From Deltaproteobacteria bacterium (lineage in GTDB: Bacteria; Desulfobacterota; Binatia; UTPRO1): a stretch of 51,162 bases of DNA. The position numbers and the translations under genes are program-made. The notes beneath the pieces are model-generated. The model was not told the origin of the DNA, did not search any database, and was given only the letters and a program-made list of their open reading frames with translations. The stretch lies in assembly GCA_020848745.1 (NCBI GenBank), contig JADLHM010000067.1, positions 1 through 51,162 on the forward strand, read 5' to 3'. This document shows, piece after piece, positions 26,790 through 34,865 of this stretch (the first letter of the stretch is position 1; each line of letters begins with the position of its first letter).

Positions 26790-27548
26790 TCAGGCGCCGC
26801 CGCCGCGCTCCGGATTCACCTGGATCACGTCGATGTGCACGCCGGGCGGCGCCGTGACGGCGGCGACGACCGCGAGCGCGACCTGGTCCCCGTCCATCAT
26901 GTCCATGTGGCGCATGAAGCCCCACTGTTTCCACGAGTCGAGCACCCGCACGAGGATGTCCGGCTCCCAGCCGAAGCCGAACTCGCTGCGCGTCGCGCCC
27001 GGCCGCACGATCGTGCTGCGCACCCCGGTTCCCTCGAGATCGCGCCGCAGCACCTGCGCCATTCCCTCGACGCCCGCCTTCGACGCGGTGTAGCCGAGCT
27101 GAAACGGACGCGGCTCGACGACGTTCATCGACGAGATGAAGACGAGGTCGCCGCGCCGGCGCTCGAGCATCGACGGCAGCGCGCGGCGCGCCACGAACAT
27201 CGGTCCGAACAGGTTCGTGCGGATCTCGTGCTCGAGTTCGGCGATCGGCACCTCGTGGAGGAGGCCCGGCCGCCCGATACCCGCGTTGCTCACCACCACG
27301 TCGATCGGTCCGAGCGCCGCTTCGGCGGCGCCGAAGAACGCGTCGATGCTGAGGACGTCGGTGACGTCGAGCGCCTGCGAGAACGCCCGGCCGCCCGCCG
27401 CCTCGACGCCACCTGCTACCTCCCGCAGGAGCGGCGTCCGCCGCGCTCCGAGCGCGACCGACCAGCCGAGGGCCCCGAGCGCCCGCGCGATCGCGGCGCC
27501 GATCCCCGCAGAGGCGCCGGTCACCACCGCCGTCCGCGTCACGCTCAT
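26790..27548 (-). CDS. Short-chain dehydrogenase/reductase
   Basis: The 252-residue SDR has TGASAGIG at 10-17, SNAG at 87-90, and the catalytic Ser140, Tyr153 and Lys157 (YTASK). It has a longer than usual C-terminal segment (EFGFGWEPDILVRVLDSWKQWGFMRHMDMMDG) rich in aromatic and methionine residues, which suggests a large hydrophobic substrate. ATG 27548 overlaps the P450 stop by four bases (ATGA), so it is translationally coupled to the P450. It may oxidise the alcohol the P450 makes. The frame extending far upstream of this start is only a shadow of the P450. Confidence 0.87.
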   Translation of the reverse strand: MSVTRTAVVTGASAGIGAAIARALGALGWSVALGARRTPLLREVAGGVEAAGGRAFSQALDVTDVLSIDAFFGAAEAALGPIDVVVSNAGIGRPGLLHEVPIAELEHEIRTNLFGPMFVARRALPSMLERRRGDLVFISSMNVVEPRPFQLGYTASKAGVEGMAQVLRRDLEGTGVRSTIVRPGATRSEFGFGWEPDILVRVLDSWKQWGFMRHMDMMDGDQVALAVVAAVTAPPGVHIDVIQVNPERGGGA

Positions 27549-28765
27549 CCGCACCCTCCCCTTCCCGGCGTGAACGTCACCGGCAAGGAGGCGAAGCCCC
27601 GTACGTTGACCGAGTGCACGCGCACCATCCCCACCGGCTCGATCGCGAAGTCCGGGAAGCGCCGCTGCACCTCCTCGAGCGCCACGCGGCCCTCCAGACG
27701 CGCCAGCGATGCCCCGAGGCAGAAATGCGTGCCGTGGCCGAACGACAGCATCGCGCTCGTGTCGCGCGTCAGGTCGTAGCGGTCCGCATGCGGGAAGACG
27801 CGCTCGTCGCGATTCGCCGACCCGACCAGCAGCACGAGACGGTCGCCGTCGCGCAGGCGACGTCCGTGCAGCTCCACGTCGCCGGTCACGGTACGCGCGA
27901 GCGCTTGCGTCGAGCCGTCGTAGCGCAACGTCTCCTCGACCCAACGTGGGATCATGCCGGGATCCCCGGCGACCAGGCGCCGCTGATCCGGGTTCCGCGC
28001 GAGCCAGTACACGGCGTTCCCCAGGAGCTTCGTCGTCGTCTCGTTTCCGGCGATGATCATCAGGAAGAGGAAGGCCAGGATCTCCATGTCCTCGAGCCGG
28101 TCGCCATCGATCTCGGCCGTGAGCAGCGCCGCGGTGAGATCGTCCCGCGGGCGGGCGCGATGGTCGGCGACCAGCTGGGTGAAGTACGCCAGCAGGTGCA
28201 TCGCCGCCTGCATGCCCGCGGGAGGCACGTCGGTCATGCCCTCCTCGCGGTGCACGACGGTATCGGCCCACTGGCGCAGCTGATCGCGATCCGGCTCCGG
28301 AACGCCGAGCATCTCGCTGATGACGTCCATCGGGAACTTGCCGGCGAAGTCCTTGATGAAGTCGCACTGCCCGCGCTCGATGAAGGCGTCGATGTGACGG
28401 TTCGCCAGCGCCCGGATGCGCGGCTCCAGCTCCGCGACGCGACGCGGCGTGAAGCCGCGCGACACCAGCGCCCGCATGCGCGTATGGCGGGGCGGATCCA
28501 TCGCCAGGAACGACATCATCGCGTGCGCCCGCGGGTGCGAGGACGCGCGGTCGAGCGACACGCCGTTGCGATTGGAGAAGCGGGCCGGGTCACGGAAGGC
28601 CGCGAGCACGTCGGCGTGCCGCGACAAGGCCCAGAACTCGAGGCGGTCGTTCCGGTAGGCCGGCGCCTCGGTCCGCAGCGCGGCGTACGTCGGATACGGA
28701 TCCTCGTGCATCTCGTAGGCGTAGGGATCGTACTCGACCATCGGTGCCGACGCGCTTACCACCAT
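27545..28765 (-). CDS. Cytochrome P450, bacterial sterol/terpenoid-type (first gene of the leftward operon)
   Basis: The 406-residue soluble class I P450 has the I-helix IIAGNETTTK, the ExxR segment EETLRYDGS, and the haem motif FGHGTHFCLG with the ligand at Cys349. It resembles the CYP124/CYP125/CYP142 group that oxidises sterol side chains, but I cannot assign a family. Electrons must come from a separate ferredoxin. ATG 28765 is used. A second ATG at 28741 (MVEYDPY) is possible and would leave room for a promoter. It heads the seven-gene operon P450-SDR-SDR-ALDH-CYP51-NTF2-CPI. Confidence 0.9.
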   Translation of the reverse strand: MVVSASAPMVEYDPYAYEMHEDPYPTYAALRTEAPAYRNDRLEFWALSRHADVLAAFRDPARFSNRNGVSLDRASSHPRAHAMMSFLAMDPPRHTRMRALVSRGFTPRRVAELEPRIRALANRHIDAFIERGQCDFIKDFAGKFPMDVISEMLGVPEPDRDQLRQWADTVVHREEGMTDVPPAGMQAAMHLLAYFTQLVADHRARPRDDLTAALLTAEIDGDRLEDMEILAFLFLMIIAGNETTTKLLGNAVYWLARNPDQRRLVAGDPGMIPRWVEETLRYDGSTQALARTVTGDVELHGRRLRDGDRLVLLVGSANRDERVFPHADRYDLTRDTSAMLSFGHGTHFCLGASLARLEGRVALEEVQRRFPDFAIEPVGMVRVHSVNVRGFASLPVTFTPGRGGCG

Positions 28766-28809
28766 TTACATATTGCGCACAAGGCAAATTGAAACTAAGG
28801 TCCGCCCCC
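28766..28809. promoter_or_regulatory. AT-rich divergent promoter with inverted repeat
   Basis: Only 44 bases separate the divergent P450 and beta-hydroxyacid dehydrogenase starts, and they are much more AT-rich than the surroundings. TTTACA (28765-28770) is a good rightward -35. The half-sites TTGC (28773-28776) and GCAA (28784-28787) form an inverted repeat over 15 bases. The arrangement suggests one regulator controls both directions, possibly the TetR encoded at 30058. A TAAGG ribosome site serves the rightward gene. Confidence 0.4.
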
Positions 28810-29673
28810 ATGTCCACGCGTGCCGGCTTCGTCGGTCTCGGCTCGATCGGCCGTCCGATGGCGCGCCGCCTCTGCGGCGCCGGGCTCGCGACGACCGTCT
28901 ACGACCTCGTGCCGGGGGCCGTCGCGGAGCTCGTGGCGGCGGGCGCGTCCGCCGCCGCGTCGGCGCGCGCGGTCGCCGCCGCGTCGGACGTCGTCGGCGT
29001 ATGCGTCCGCGACGACGCCGACGTCCGGGCGGTCGTGCTCGGCGACGATGGTCTGCTCGCCGGCGCGGCTCCGGGGTCCATCATCGCCATCCACAGCACG
29101 ATCCTCCCGCGCACCATCCGCGAGCTCGGCGGCGCGGCGCGCGCGCGCGGCGTCGGGCTGGTGGACGCCTGCGTCACGGGCGGTCCGACCGGCGCCGAGC
29201 AGGGCCGGCTAACCTACATGGTGGGCGGCGACGCCGCGGACGTCGAGCGCTGCCGACCGGTCTTCACGACCGCCGCGCGTTCCATCGTGACCACCGGAGA
29301 GCTCGGCACCGGAGCGGCCACCAAGCTCTGCAACAACCTGATGACGTACCTCGGCTTCCTCGCGGCGTTCGAGGCGACGACGCTCGCGCGCGCCGCCGGC
29401 CTCGCGACGAGCGCCTTCGAGGAGGTCACCCGCAGCAACGGCAACCTGACCGAGCAGATGCAAGCGTTCCTCATGCTGCACCGGCTTTCCGCCGAGCAGC
29501 GCCGCGAGCCGGACTTCCAGCGGATGCTACGCGGTTACACCACGCTCGCCGAAAAGGACCTCGCCGTGACGCTCGCTTTCGCGCGCGAGCACGGCGTCGC
29601 GCTGCCGGGCACGGGCCTGTGCCAGCAGGTGATGGCGCGCGTCTACGGCCTCGAGGACCCCAAGCGCCGCTGA
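28810..29673 (+). CDS. Beta-hydroxyacid dehydrogenase (3-hydroxyisobutyrate dehydrogenase family)
   Basis: The 287-residue protein is an NAD(P)-dependent oxidoreductase of the 6-phosphogluconate/3-hydroxyisobutyrate dehydrogenase family. The Rossmann motif GLGSIG is at 9-14, the substrate loop DACVTGGPTGAEQG at 119-132, and the catalytic Lys172 lies in GAATKLCNNLM with Asn176. The start used is ATG 28810 after TAAGG; the open frame from 28744 enters the promoter region. The family also acts on methyl-branched hydroxyacids, so handling a propionate or methylmalonate unit released from sterol side chains is conceivable. It is followed by the CMD-like gene after 19 bases. Confidence 0.87.
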   Translation: MSTRAGFVGLGSIGRPMARRLCGAGLATTVYDLVPGAVAELVAAGASAAASARAVAAASDVVGVCVRDDADVRAVVLGDDGLLAGAAPGSIIAIHSTILPRTIRELGGAARARGVGLVDACVTGGPTGAEQGRLTYMVGGDAADVERCRPVFTTAARSIVTTGELGTGAATKLCNNLMTYLGFLAAFEATTLARAAGLATSAFEEVTRSNGNLTEQMQAFLMLHRLSAEQRREPDFQRMLRGYTTLAEKDLAVTLAFAREHGVALPGTGLCQQVMARVYGLEDPKRR

Positions 29674-29692
29674 GCGCGGCACGGAGGTAGCC

Positions 29693-30052
29693 ATGTCCGA
29701 TCCGGATCGCCGTACAGCCGGCCTCGCGAGGTTCGACGAGGTGATGCGCTTCACCCCGCCCGACATGCCGGGCGACGTCTTCCTCGACGCGACGATCGAG
29801 CATCTCTTCGGCGCCGTGTGGTCCCGACCGGGGCTCGGCGTCCGCGAGCGCCGCCTCGTCACGCTCACCATCCTCATGGGCCTGGGGAACGAGATGACAC
29901 TCCGGCTCCACTTCGGCGCGGCGATGAAGAGCGGTGACCTCAGCGACGCCGAGATCGACGAGCTGATCCTGCACGTCGCGCACTACGGCGGCTGGCCGCA
30001 GGCTGCGATCGCCTCGCAGGTGGTACGCCAGCTGCGCGCAGAGCGCATCTGA
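29693..30052 (+). CDS. Carboxymuconolactone decarboxylase-family small protein
   Basis: The 119-residue helical protein belongs to the CMD/AhpD-like fold. LGVRERRLVTLTILMGLGNE, LRLHFGAAMKSG and HVAHYGGWPQA are the family blocks. There is no cysteine pair, so it is not an AhpD-type peroxidase. It is closer to gamma-carboxymuconolactone decarboxylase-like proteins, whose reactions are often unknown. GGAGG at 29683-29687 precedes ATG 29693. It lies between a dehydrogenase and a TetR gene (5-base gap), probably co-transcribed with both. Confidence 0.83.
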   Translation: MSDPDRRTAGLARFDEVMRFTPPDMPGDVFLDATIEHLFGAVWSRPGLGVRERRLVTLTILMGLGNEMTLRLHFGAAMKSGDLSDAEIDELILHVAHYGGWPQAAIASQVVRQLRAERI

Positions 30053-30057
30053 CCGCC

Positions 30058-30699
30058 ATGCGCGCCGTTCGCGCGCGGCGGGGCGGAGCCTCGGCGCCGC
30101 GCGTCCGACGGTCGCACGCCGAGCGCAGCGCCACGACGCGCGCCCGCATCATCGCGGCCGTCGTCGACGTGATCGCGCGCGACGGATTCCAGGGCTTGAC
30201 CGCGCAGCAGGTCGCCGCCCGCTCCGGCATGACGTGGGGCGCCGTACAGCACCACTTCGGCGGCAAGGATTCGCTGCTCCTGGCGGTGCTGGAGGATTCC
30301 TTCGCGCGCTTCGCGGAGCGCGCCGAGCGCGCGCCGCTCGCAGGGCGAGGCCTCGCCGCCCGGGCCGCGCTCTTCGTCGATCTCGCCTGGGATCACTTCC
30401 GGAGCCGCCAGTATCGGGCGACCTTCGAGATCCTGCTGAACCACCTGGGTCGCGACAAGCATCGGAGCGCCGGCAACTGGCGGGTCGAGATGTCGCGGGG
30501 GTGGGATCGCGTCTGGTCGCGCATCTTCGCCGACGCGAAGCTGCCGCGGAAACGGAGCCTCGTGCTCCAGCACTTCACGCTTTCGGCCCTCTCAGGGCTC
30601 GCGGCGACCCTCATGCTGCAAGGCGCGGACGCCGAGCTGCTGCGCGGCGAACTCGACGTCCTGAAGGCGACGCTGCGGCGTGAGCTGGCCGCGGGCTAG
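30058..30699 (+). CDS. TetR-family transcriptional regulator
   Basis: The 213-residue regulator has an arginine-rich N-terminal tail, a TetR helix-turn-helix (about residues 25-75: TTRARIIAAVVDVIARDGFQGLTAQQVAARSGMTWGAVQHHF), and a helical ligand-binding domain. WGAVQHHFGGKDSLL contains the recognition helix and the usual F-x-x-K-x-x-L end. It is the third gene rightward of the AT-rich divergent promoter and may autoregulate that site. Its stop overlaps the stop of the convergent hotdog gene (30696-30699). The ligand is unknown; a steroid CoA ester would be analogous to KstR and KstR2. Confidence 0.88.
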   Translation: MRAVRARRGGASAPRVRRSHAERSATTRARIIAAVVDVIARDGFQGLTAQQVAARSGMTWGAVQHHFGGKDSLLLAVLEDSFARFAERAERAPLAGRGLAARAALFVDLAWDHFRSRQYRATFEILLNHLGRDKHRSAGNWRVEMSRGWDRVWSRIFADAKLPRKRSLVLQHFTLSALSGLAATLMLQGADAELLRGELDVLKATLRRELAAG

Positions 30700-31550
30700 C
30701 GAATCGTCACCGCCGCGTTCGAGATCACCAGCGCGTCGCGCTCCTTCGCTTTGCACTCGAGGAGGATCGTGTCGCCCTCCTTCCAGTACGACGTGACGTA
30801 GGTCTCGCCCGGAAACGCGACCCCGGCAAAGCGTGCCTGGTAACGCGCGACCTTGGCCACGTCGCCGTCCAGCACGTGGTCGACGATCGCCTTCAGCGTG
30901 ATCCCATACGAGCAGAGCCCATGGATGATCGGACGGTCGAAGCCGCCCATCGCCGCGAAATCCGGGTCCGCGTGCAGCGGATTCTTGTCGCCGTTCAGGC
31001 GATACAACAGTGCTTGCTGTGGAAAGCTCGGCGATTCGATCACGCCATCCGGGGGGCGCTGTGGCGCGACGTTGCCGGTCTTGGGTCCGGGAGGGCCGCC
31101 GAACCCGCCCTCGCCGCGGAGGAAGAGAGCCATGCGATTCGTGAAGAGCGGCGTGCCGCTCGCGTCCTTGGCATGAACCTCGAGGATCGCGACCGCGGCT
31201 TTGCCCTTGTCGTAGACGTCGGCGACCTTCATCTGGCCGGTGACGCCCTCGGCGGACGGCGGCAACGGGTTGTGGATCTCGACGTCCTGCTCGCCGTGCA
31301 GCAGCATGAACGGATTGAACTCGAGGCCGGGCATGTTGAGGATGTCGCCCATCGGACGGAACTTCACGACCACCGCGAACGACGGCAACACCTTCAAGCT
31401 CTTCTCGTAGGTGTACGCGAGCTCGTTGGCATCGGTCGGCGGAACGCCGGCGCCGATACCCAGGTGGTAGAGGATCACGTCGTCGTTTCCCCACGACGCT
31501 TTACCGGTGGGAAACGTAGCGGCCATGGCCTTCGCGCGGTCGATCGGCAT
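30696..31550 (-). CDS. Double-hotdog (R)-specific enoyl-CoA hydratase, MaoC/hydratase-2 type
   Basis: The 284-residue protein has two hotdog domains as in hydratase 2 of peroxisomal multifunctional enzyme and mycobacterial HtdY-type proteins. It hydrates a 2-enoyl-CoA to the (R)-3-hydroxyacyl-CoA. The catalytic motif YRLNGDKNPLHADP has Asp188 and His193 in the C-terminal hotdog; the N-terminal hotdog (about 1-150) is the non-catalytic cover domain. ATG 31550 is chosen by family start, and 13 upstream residues are unlike the family. It is divergent from the IpdC-like gene. It could hydrate the product of the ChsE-like dehydrogenases, with the SDR at 12452 oxidising the alcohol. Confidence 0.88.
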   Translation of the reverse strand: MPIDRAKAMAATFPTGKASWGNDDVILYHLGIGAGVPPTDANELAYTYEKSLKVLPSFAVVVKFRPMGDILNMPGLEFNPFMLLHGEQDVEIHNPLPPSAEGVTGQMKVADVYDKGKAAVAILEVHAKDASGTPLFTNRMALFLRGEGGFGGPPGPKTGNVAPQRPPDGVIESPSFPQQALLYRLNGDKNPLHADPDFAAMGGFDRPIIHGLCSYGITLKAIVDHVLDGDVAKVARYQARFAGVAFPGETYVTSYWKEGDTILLECKAKERDALVISNAAVTIR

Positions 31551-31638
31551 AGGTCGGGCTGAGTAGTACGATTCGCCGGCGGCGCACAAGAGCGGACCGT
31601 GCTTTGCACTGCCGAAGGTCCTTTGCTAGCTCCGCCGG
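31551..31638. promoter_or_regulatory. Divergent gap with GGACC/GGTCC inverted repeat
   Basis: The 88-base divergent gap between the hydratase and IpdC-like genes must hold promoters for both. GGACC (31594-31598) and GGTCC (31617-31621) form an inverted repeat, and CTTTGC occurs twice. No convincing -35/-10 pair and no KstR-type site are visible. This is a candidate control region only. Confidence 0.25.
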
Positions 31639-32736
31639 ATGACCACGCGGTCCGCCCTCCACACGCGTATCTGCGATCTTCTCGGCGTCCGCTACCCGAT
31701 CGTGCAAACGGGCATGGGGTGGGTCTCGGGCGCAGAGCTGACGGCGGCGACGAGCGCCGCGGGCGGGTTCGGCATCCTCGCCGCCGCCACGATGACGGAG
31801 GACGAGCTTGACGCGGCGATCCGCGCCGTCCGCGACCGTACCGACGCGCCCTTCGGCGTCAACATGCGCGCCGACCAACAGGGGGTGGAGCGGACCGCCG
31901 ATCTCGTGATCCGCCACCGGGTCACGCTCGCGAGCTTCGCCGGACCCCCGAAGCGCGACCTCATCGCGCGATTGCGGGACGGCGGCGTGCTCACGATGCC
32001 GACGATCGGCGCGCCGCGCCATGCGGCGAAGATGGCCGAATGGGGCGTCGACGCGGTGATCGCGCAGGGCCACGAGGGCGGCGGCCACACCGGGCCGATT
32101 CCGACGTCACTGCTGCTGCCCGCCGCGTGCCGCGCGACGGACATTCCCGTGCTCGGCGCCGGCGGCTTCAATAGCGGCCGCGGCCTGGTCGCGGCCCTGG
32201 CCTACGGCGCGGCGGGGATCGCCATGGGTACGCGCTTCCTCCTCACCAAGGAAAGCACCGTGCCCGACCACATCAAGGCGCAATACCTGCGCGCGAGCCT
32301 CACCGACACCGTCGTCACGCACGCCATCGACGGCGCCCCGCAGCGCGTCATTCGCACGCCGGTGATCGACCGGCTGGAGCGCGTCAATCCGCTCCTGCGG
32401 CTGCCGCGAGCGCTCGCGAACGCGCTCGGACTTCGCCACCTGACCAAGACCTCCCTCCTCGATTTCGCCAAGGAGGGGCTCGCCATGCGGAAGAGCCGCG
32501 AGCTCACCTGGTCGCAGCTGGCGATGGCGGCGAACGCGCCGATGCTGACCCGCGCCAGCATGGTCGACGGCAAGCTCGAGGTCGGCATCCTGCCGACGGG
32601 ACAGGTCGTGGGCGTGATCGACGAGCTGCCGGGCGTCGCCGACGTCCTCGCGGAGATCATGCGCGAGGCCGACGAAACCCTGGCGCGCCTCGCCGGCGAG
32701 GACGTCGTCGCCGCTCCGCGACGGGAGCGCGCCTGA
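31639..32736 (+). CDS. Nitronate monooxygenase-family FMN protein, IpdC-like
   Basis: The 365-residue TIM-barrel FMN protein belongs to the 2-nitropropane dioxygenase family. Landmarks are TRICDLLGVRYPIVQTGMGWVSG at the start, FGVNMRADQQ, VIAQGHEGGGHTG (the FMN-phosphate and histidine region), PVLGAGGFNSGRGLVAALAYGA and MGTRFLLTKES. In mycobacteria the IpdC reductase of ring C/D degradation is in this family and in the same regulon as IpdF and FadE30. This gene lies 2 bases before the fadE30 homologue, so an IpdC role is the best guess. The family is broad, and the sequence alone does not exclude a true nitronate monooxygenase. Confidence 0.7.
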   Translation: MTTRSALHTRICDLLGVRYPIVQTGMGWVSGAELTAATSAAGGFGILAAATMTEDELDAAIRAVRDRTDAPFGVNMRADQQGVERTADLVIRHRVTLASFAGPPKRDLIARLRDGGVLTMPTIGAPRHAAKMAEWGVDAVIAQGHEGGGHTGPIPTSLLLPAACRATDIPVLGAGGFNSGRGLVAALAYGAAGIAMGTRFLLTKESTVPDHIKAQYLRASLTDTVVTHAIDGAPQRVIRTPVIDRLERVNPLLRLPRALANALGLRHLTKTSLLDFAKEGLAMRKSRELTWSQLAMAANAPMLTRASMVDGKLEVGILPTGQVVGVIDELPGVADVLAEIMREADETLARLAGEDVVAAPRRERA

Positions 32737-32738
32737 CC

Positions 32739-33944
32739 GTGGACGCGCGTTTCTCTCCGGCCGACGAGGCGTTCCGCGACGAGGTCCGCGCCTGGCTCGA
32801 CGAGAACCTCGTCGGCGAGTTCGCGGCGCTCCGCGGGCGCGGCGGCTCGGGCGACCTCGCCGGCGCGGTCGACGTGCGTCGCGCGTGGGAGAAGAAGCTC
32901 GCCGACGGCGGCTGGACCTGCGTCGGCTGGCCGAAGGAATGGGGCGGCCGCGGGCTCGAACTCAGTCGGGAGGTCATCTTCAACGAGGAGTACGCGCGGG
33001 CGCGGGCGCCCGGCCGGCTCGGCCATATCGGCGAGACCCTCCTCGGACCGACACTCATAGCCTTCGGCACGCAGGCCCAGAAGGAGCGCTTCCTGCCGCC
33101 GATCGTCCGCACCGAGGAGCTCTGGTGCCAGGGGTACTCGGAGCCGAACGCCGGCTCGGACCTCGGCAACGTCCAGTGCCGGGCCGAGCGCCACGATGAT
33201 CAGTGGATCGTGACCGGCCAGAAGGTCTGGACCTCGCTCGCCACGATCTCCGACTGGTGCTTCGTGCTCTGCCGCACCGACCCGACGGCCCCGAAGCATC
33301 AAGGCATCACCTACCTCCTCGTGCCGATGAAGCAGCCGGGCGTCGAGGTGCGACCCATCCGCCAGATCACCGGCACCGCCGAGTTCTGCGAGGTCTTCTT
33401 CGACGGGGCACGCACCGACGCCGCGCACGTCGTCGGAGAGGTGAACGGAGGCTGGCAGGTCGCCATGGGCACGCTCGCCTTCGAGCGCGGCGCGTCCACC
33501 CTCGGCCAGCAGATGATGTTCGCGATCGAGCTCGACCAGGTGATCGCGGCCGCCAAGGCCAACGGCGCCGCACGGGATCCCGTCATCCGCCAGCGCATCG
33601 CCGACGCGTGGATCGGCCTCAGGATCATGCGCTACAACGCGCTCCGCATCCTCACCGCCGCGGAGGGCGGCGCCGCGCTCAGCCGGGAGGCGCTGGTGAC
33701 GAAGCTCTTCTGGGCGACCTGGCACCGCGATCTCGGGAAGCTCGCCGTCGACGTGCTCGGAGCGCGCGCCGAGATCCGCACGGCGGGCGCGATCGACGAC
33801 TACGAGGTCGACGAGCTGCAGCGCCTCTTCCTCTGGACCCGCGCCGACACCATCTACGCCGGCACCAACCAGATCCAGCGCAACATCATCGCGGAGCGCG
33901 CTCTCGGCATGCCGCGCGAGCCGCGCTTCGAGAGCAAACGATAG
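32739..33944 (+). CDS. fadE30: FadE30, acyl-CoA dehydrogenase for HIP-CoA-type ring C/D ester
   Basis: The 401-residue dehydrogenase closely follows mycobacterial FadE30 (Rv3560c), which dehydrogenates the CoA ester of the bicyclic HIP intermediate. Shared stretches include ENLVGEFAALRGRGG, GWPKEWGGRGL, FNEEYARARAP, LLGPTLIAFGT, ELWCQGYSEPNAGSDL, GQKVWTSLATISDWCFV, QITGTAEF-EVFFD and FERGASTLGQQ. The C-terminus has IYAGTNQIQRNII, with alanine at the SCAD-type catalytic glutamate position. The start is GTG 32739, 2 bases after the IpdC-like stop. It is followed by ipdF with a 2-base gap, the same neighbour relationship as in Mycobacterium. Confidence 0.92.
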   Translation: MDARFSPADEAFRDEVRAWLDENLVGEFAALRGRGGSGDLAGAVDVRRAWEKKLADGGWTCVGWPKEWGGRGLELSREVIFNEEYARARAPGRLGHIGETLLGPTLIAFGTQAQKERFLPPIVRTEELWCQGYSEPNAGSDLGNVQCRAERHDDQWIVTGQKVWTSLATISDWCFVLCRTDPTAPKHQGITYLLVPMKQPGVEVRPIRQITGTAEFCEVFFDGARTDAAHVVGEVNGGWQVAMGTLAFERGASTLGQQMMFAIELDQVIAAAKANGAARDPVIRQRIADAWIGLRIMRYNALRILTAAEGGAALSREALVTKLFWATWHRDLGKLAVDVLGARAEIRTAGAIDDYEVDELQRLFLWTRADTIYAGTNQIQRNIIAERALGMPREPRFESKR

Positions 33945-33946
33945 CC

Positions 33947-34729
33947 GTGGCTCCCCCCCCGCCTCCCTGCCCGTCCGGCCACGCGCTCCTCGCCGGCAAG
34001 ACGGTCCTCGTCACCGCTGCCGCCGGCACCGGCATCGGGTTCGCCACGGCGAAGCGCTGCGCCGAAGAGGGGGCGATCGTCGTCATCAGCGACCAGCACG
34101 AGCGCCGCCTCGCGGAAGCCGCGGAGCGGATCGCGCCGATCATGGGGCGCCCTCCGACGACCGTCGCCTGTGACGTGACGATCGAAGCGCAAGTCCAGCG
34201 CATGGTCGACGCCGCGATCGCCGAGACCGGCCGGCTCGACGTCCTCGTCAACAACGCCGGCCTCGGCGGCACCGCGAACCTCGTCGACATGACCGACGAG
34301 CAGTGGCTGAAGGTCCTCGACGTCACGCTCACCTCGGCGTTCCGCTGCACGCGCGCCGCCTTTCGCCACATGTTGCCGCGCGCGGCGGGCGTGATCGTCA
34401 ACAACGCGAGCGTGCTCGGCTGGCGCGCGCAGGCAGGCCAGGCGCACTACGCGGCCGCCAAAGCGGGCGTCATGGCGCTCACGCGCTGCGCCGCGATCGA
34501 GGCGGCTCCGGCCGGCGTACGCGTGAACGCGGTCGCACCGAGCCTGGCGCTGCACCCGTTCCTGCAGAAGAGCGCTCCGAAGGATCTCCTCGACGAGCTC
34601 GAGACCCGCGAAGCCTTCGGCCGCGCCGCCGAGCCGTGGGAGGTCGCGAACGTGATCGTCTTCCTCGCGAGCGACTACTCGACCTACATGACCGGCGAGA
34701 TCGTCTCGGTGAGCTCGCAGCACCCGTAG
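33947..34729 (+). CDS. ipdF: IpdF, SDR dehydrogenase of ring C/D degradation
   Basis: IpdF oxidises the 5-hydroxyl of 5-OH-HIP-CoA, or the equivalent, during removal of rings C and D. The 260-residue SDR has the unusual cofactor stretch VTAAAGTGIG (22-31) in place of TGxxxGIG, plus NNAGLGG, Ser155 in VNNASVLGWRAQ, Tyr168 and Lys172 (HYAAAKAGVMALTRC). FGRAAEPWEVANVIVFLASDYSTYMTGE and a C-terminal SSQHP follow. This pattern is the same as in Rv3559c. The start is GTG 33947, 2 bases after fadE30; the first ten residues are proline-rich. It ends the IpdC-like/FadE30/IpdF operon. Confidence 0.92.
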   Translation: MAPPPPPCPSGHALLAGKTVLVTAAAGTGIGFATAKRCAEEGAIVVISDQHERRLAEAAERIAPIMGRPPTTVACDVTIEAQVQRMVDAAIAETGRLDVLVNNAGLGGTANLVDMTDEQWLKVLDVTLTSAFRCTRAAFRHMLPRAAGVIVNNASVLGWRAQAGQAHYAAAKAGVMALTRCAAIEAAPAGVRVNAVAPSLALHPFLQKSAPKDLLDELETREAFGRAAEPWEVANVIVFLASDYSTYMTGEIVSVSSQHP

Positions 34730-34813
34730 ACCCGTTGACGCATCCGTCGGGGCCCGAGGTATGCCGGGCGCGACGCCACCCCGGGGATCCCGCGCCGAGC
34801 GCTCGCCCGGCGC

Positions 34814-34843
34814 TTGACGTGAACGTGGAGAAGGCTCTAAGAT
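34814..34843 (+). promoter_or_regulatory. Sigma70-like promoter for the TetR/P450 pair
   Basis: TTGACG (34814-34819) and TAAGAT (34838-34843) are separated by 18 bases and lie 23-52 bases before the TetR ATG. AGGA (34857-34860) is the ribosome site. The 136-base gap (34730-34865) is otherwise featureless, and no clear operator palindrome overlaps the promoter. Confidence 0.5.
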
Positions 34844-34865
34844 TGAAGCTGCCTCCAGGAATCGC

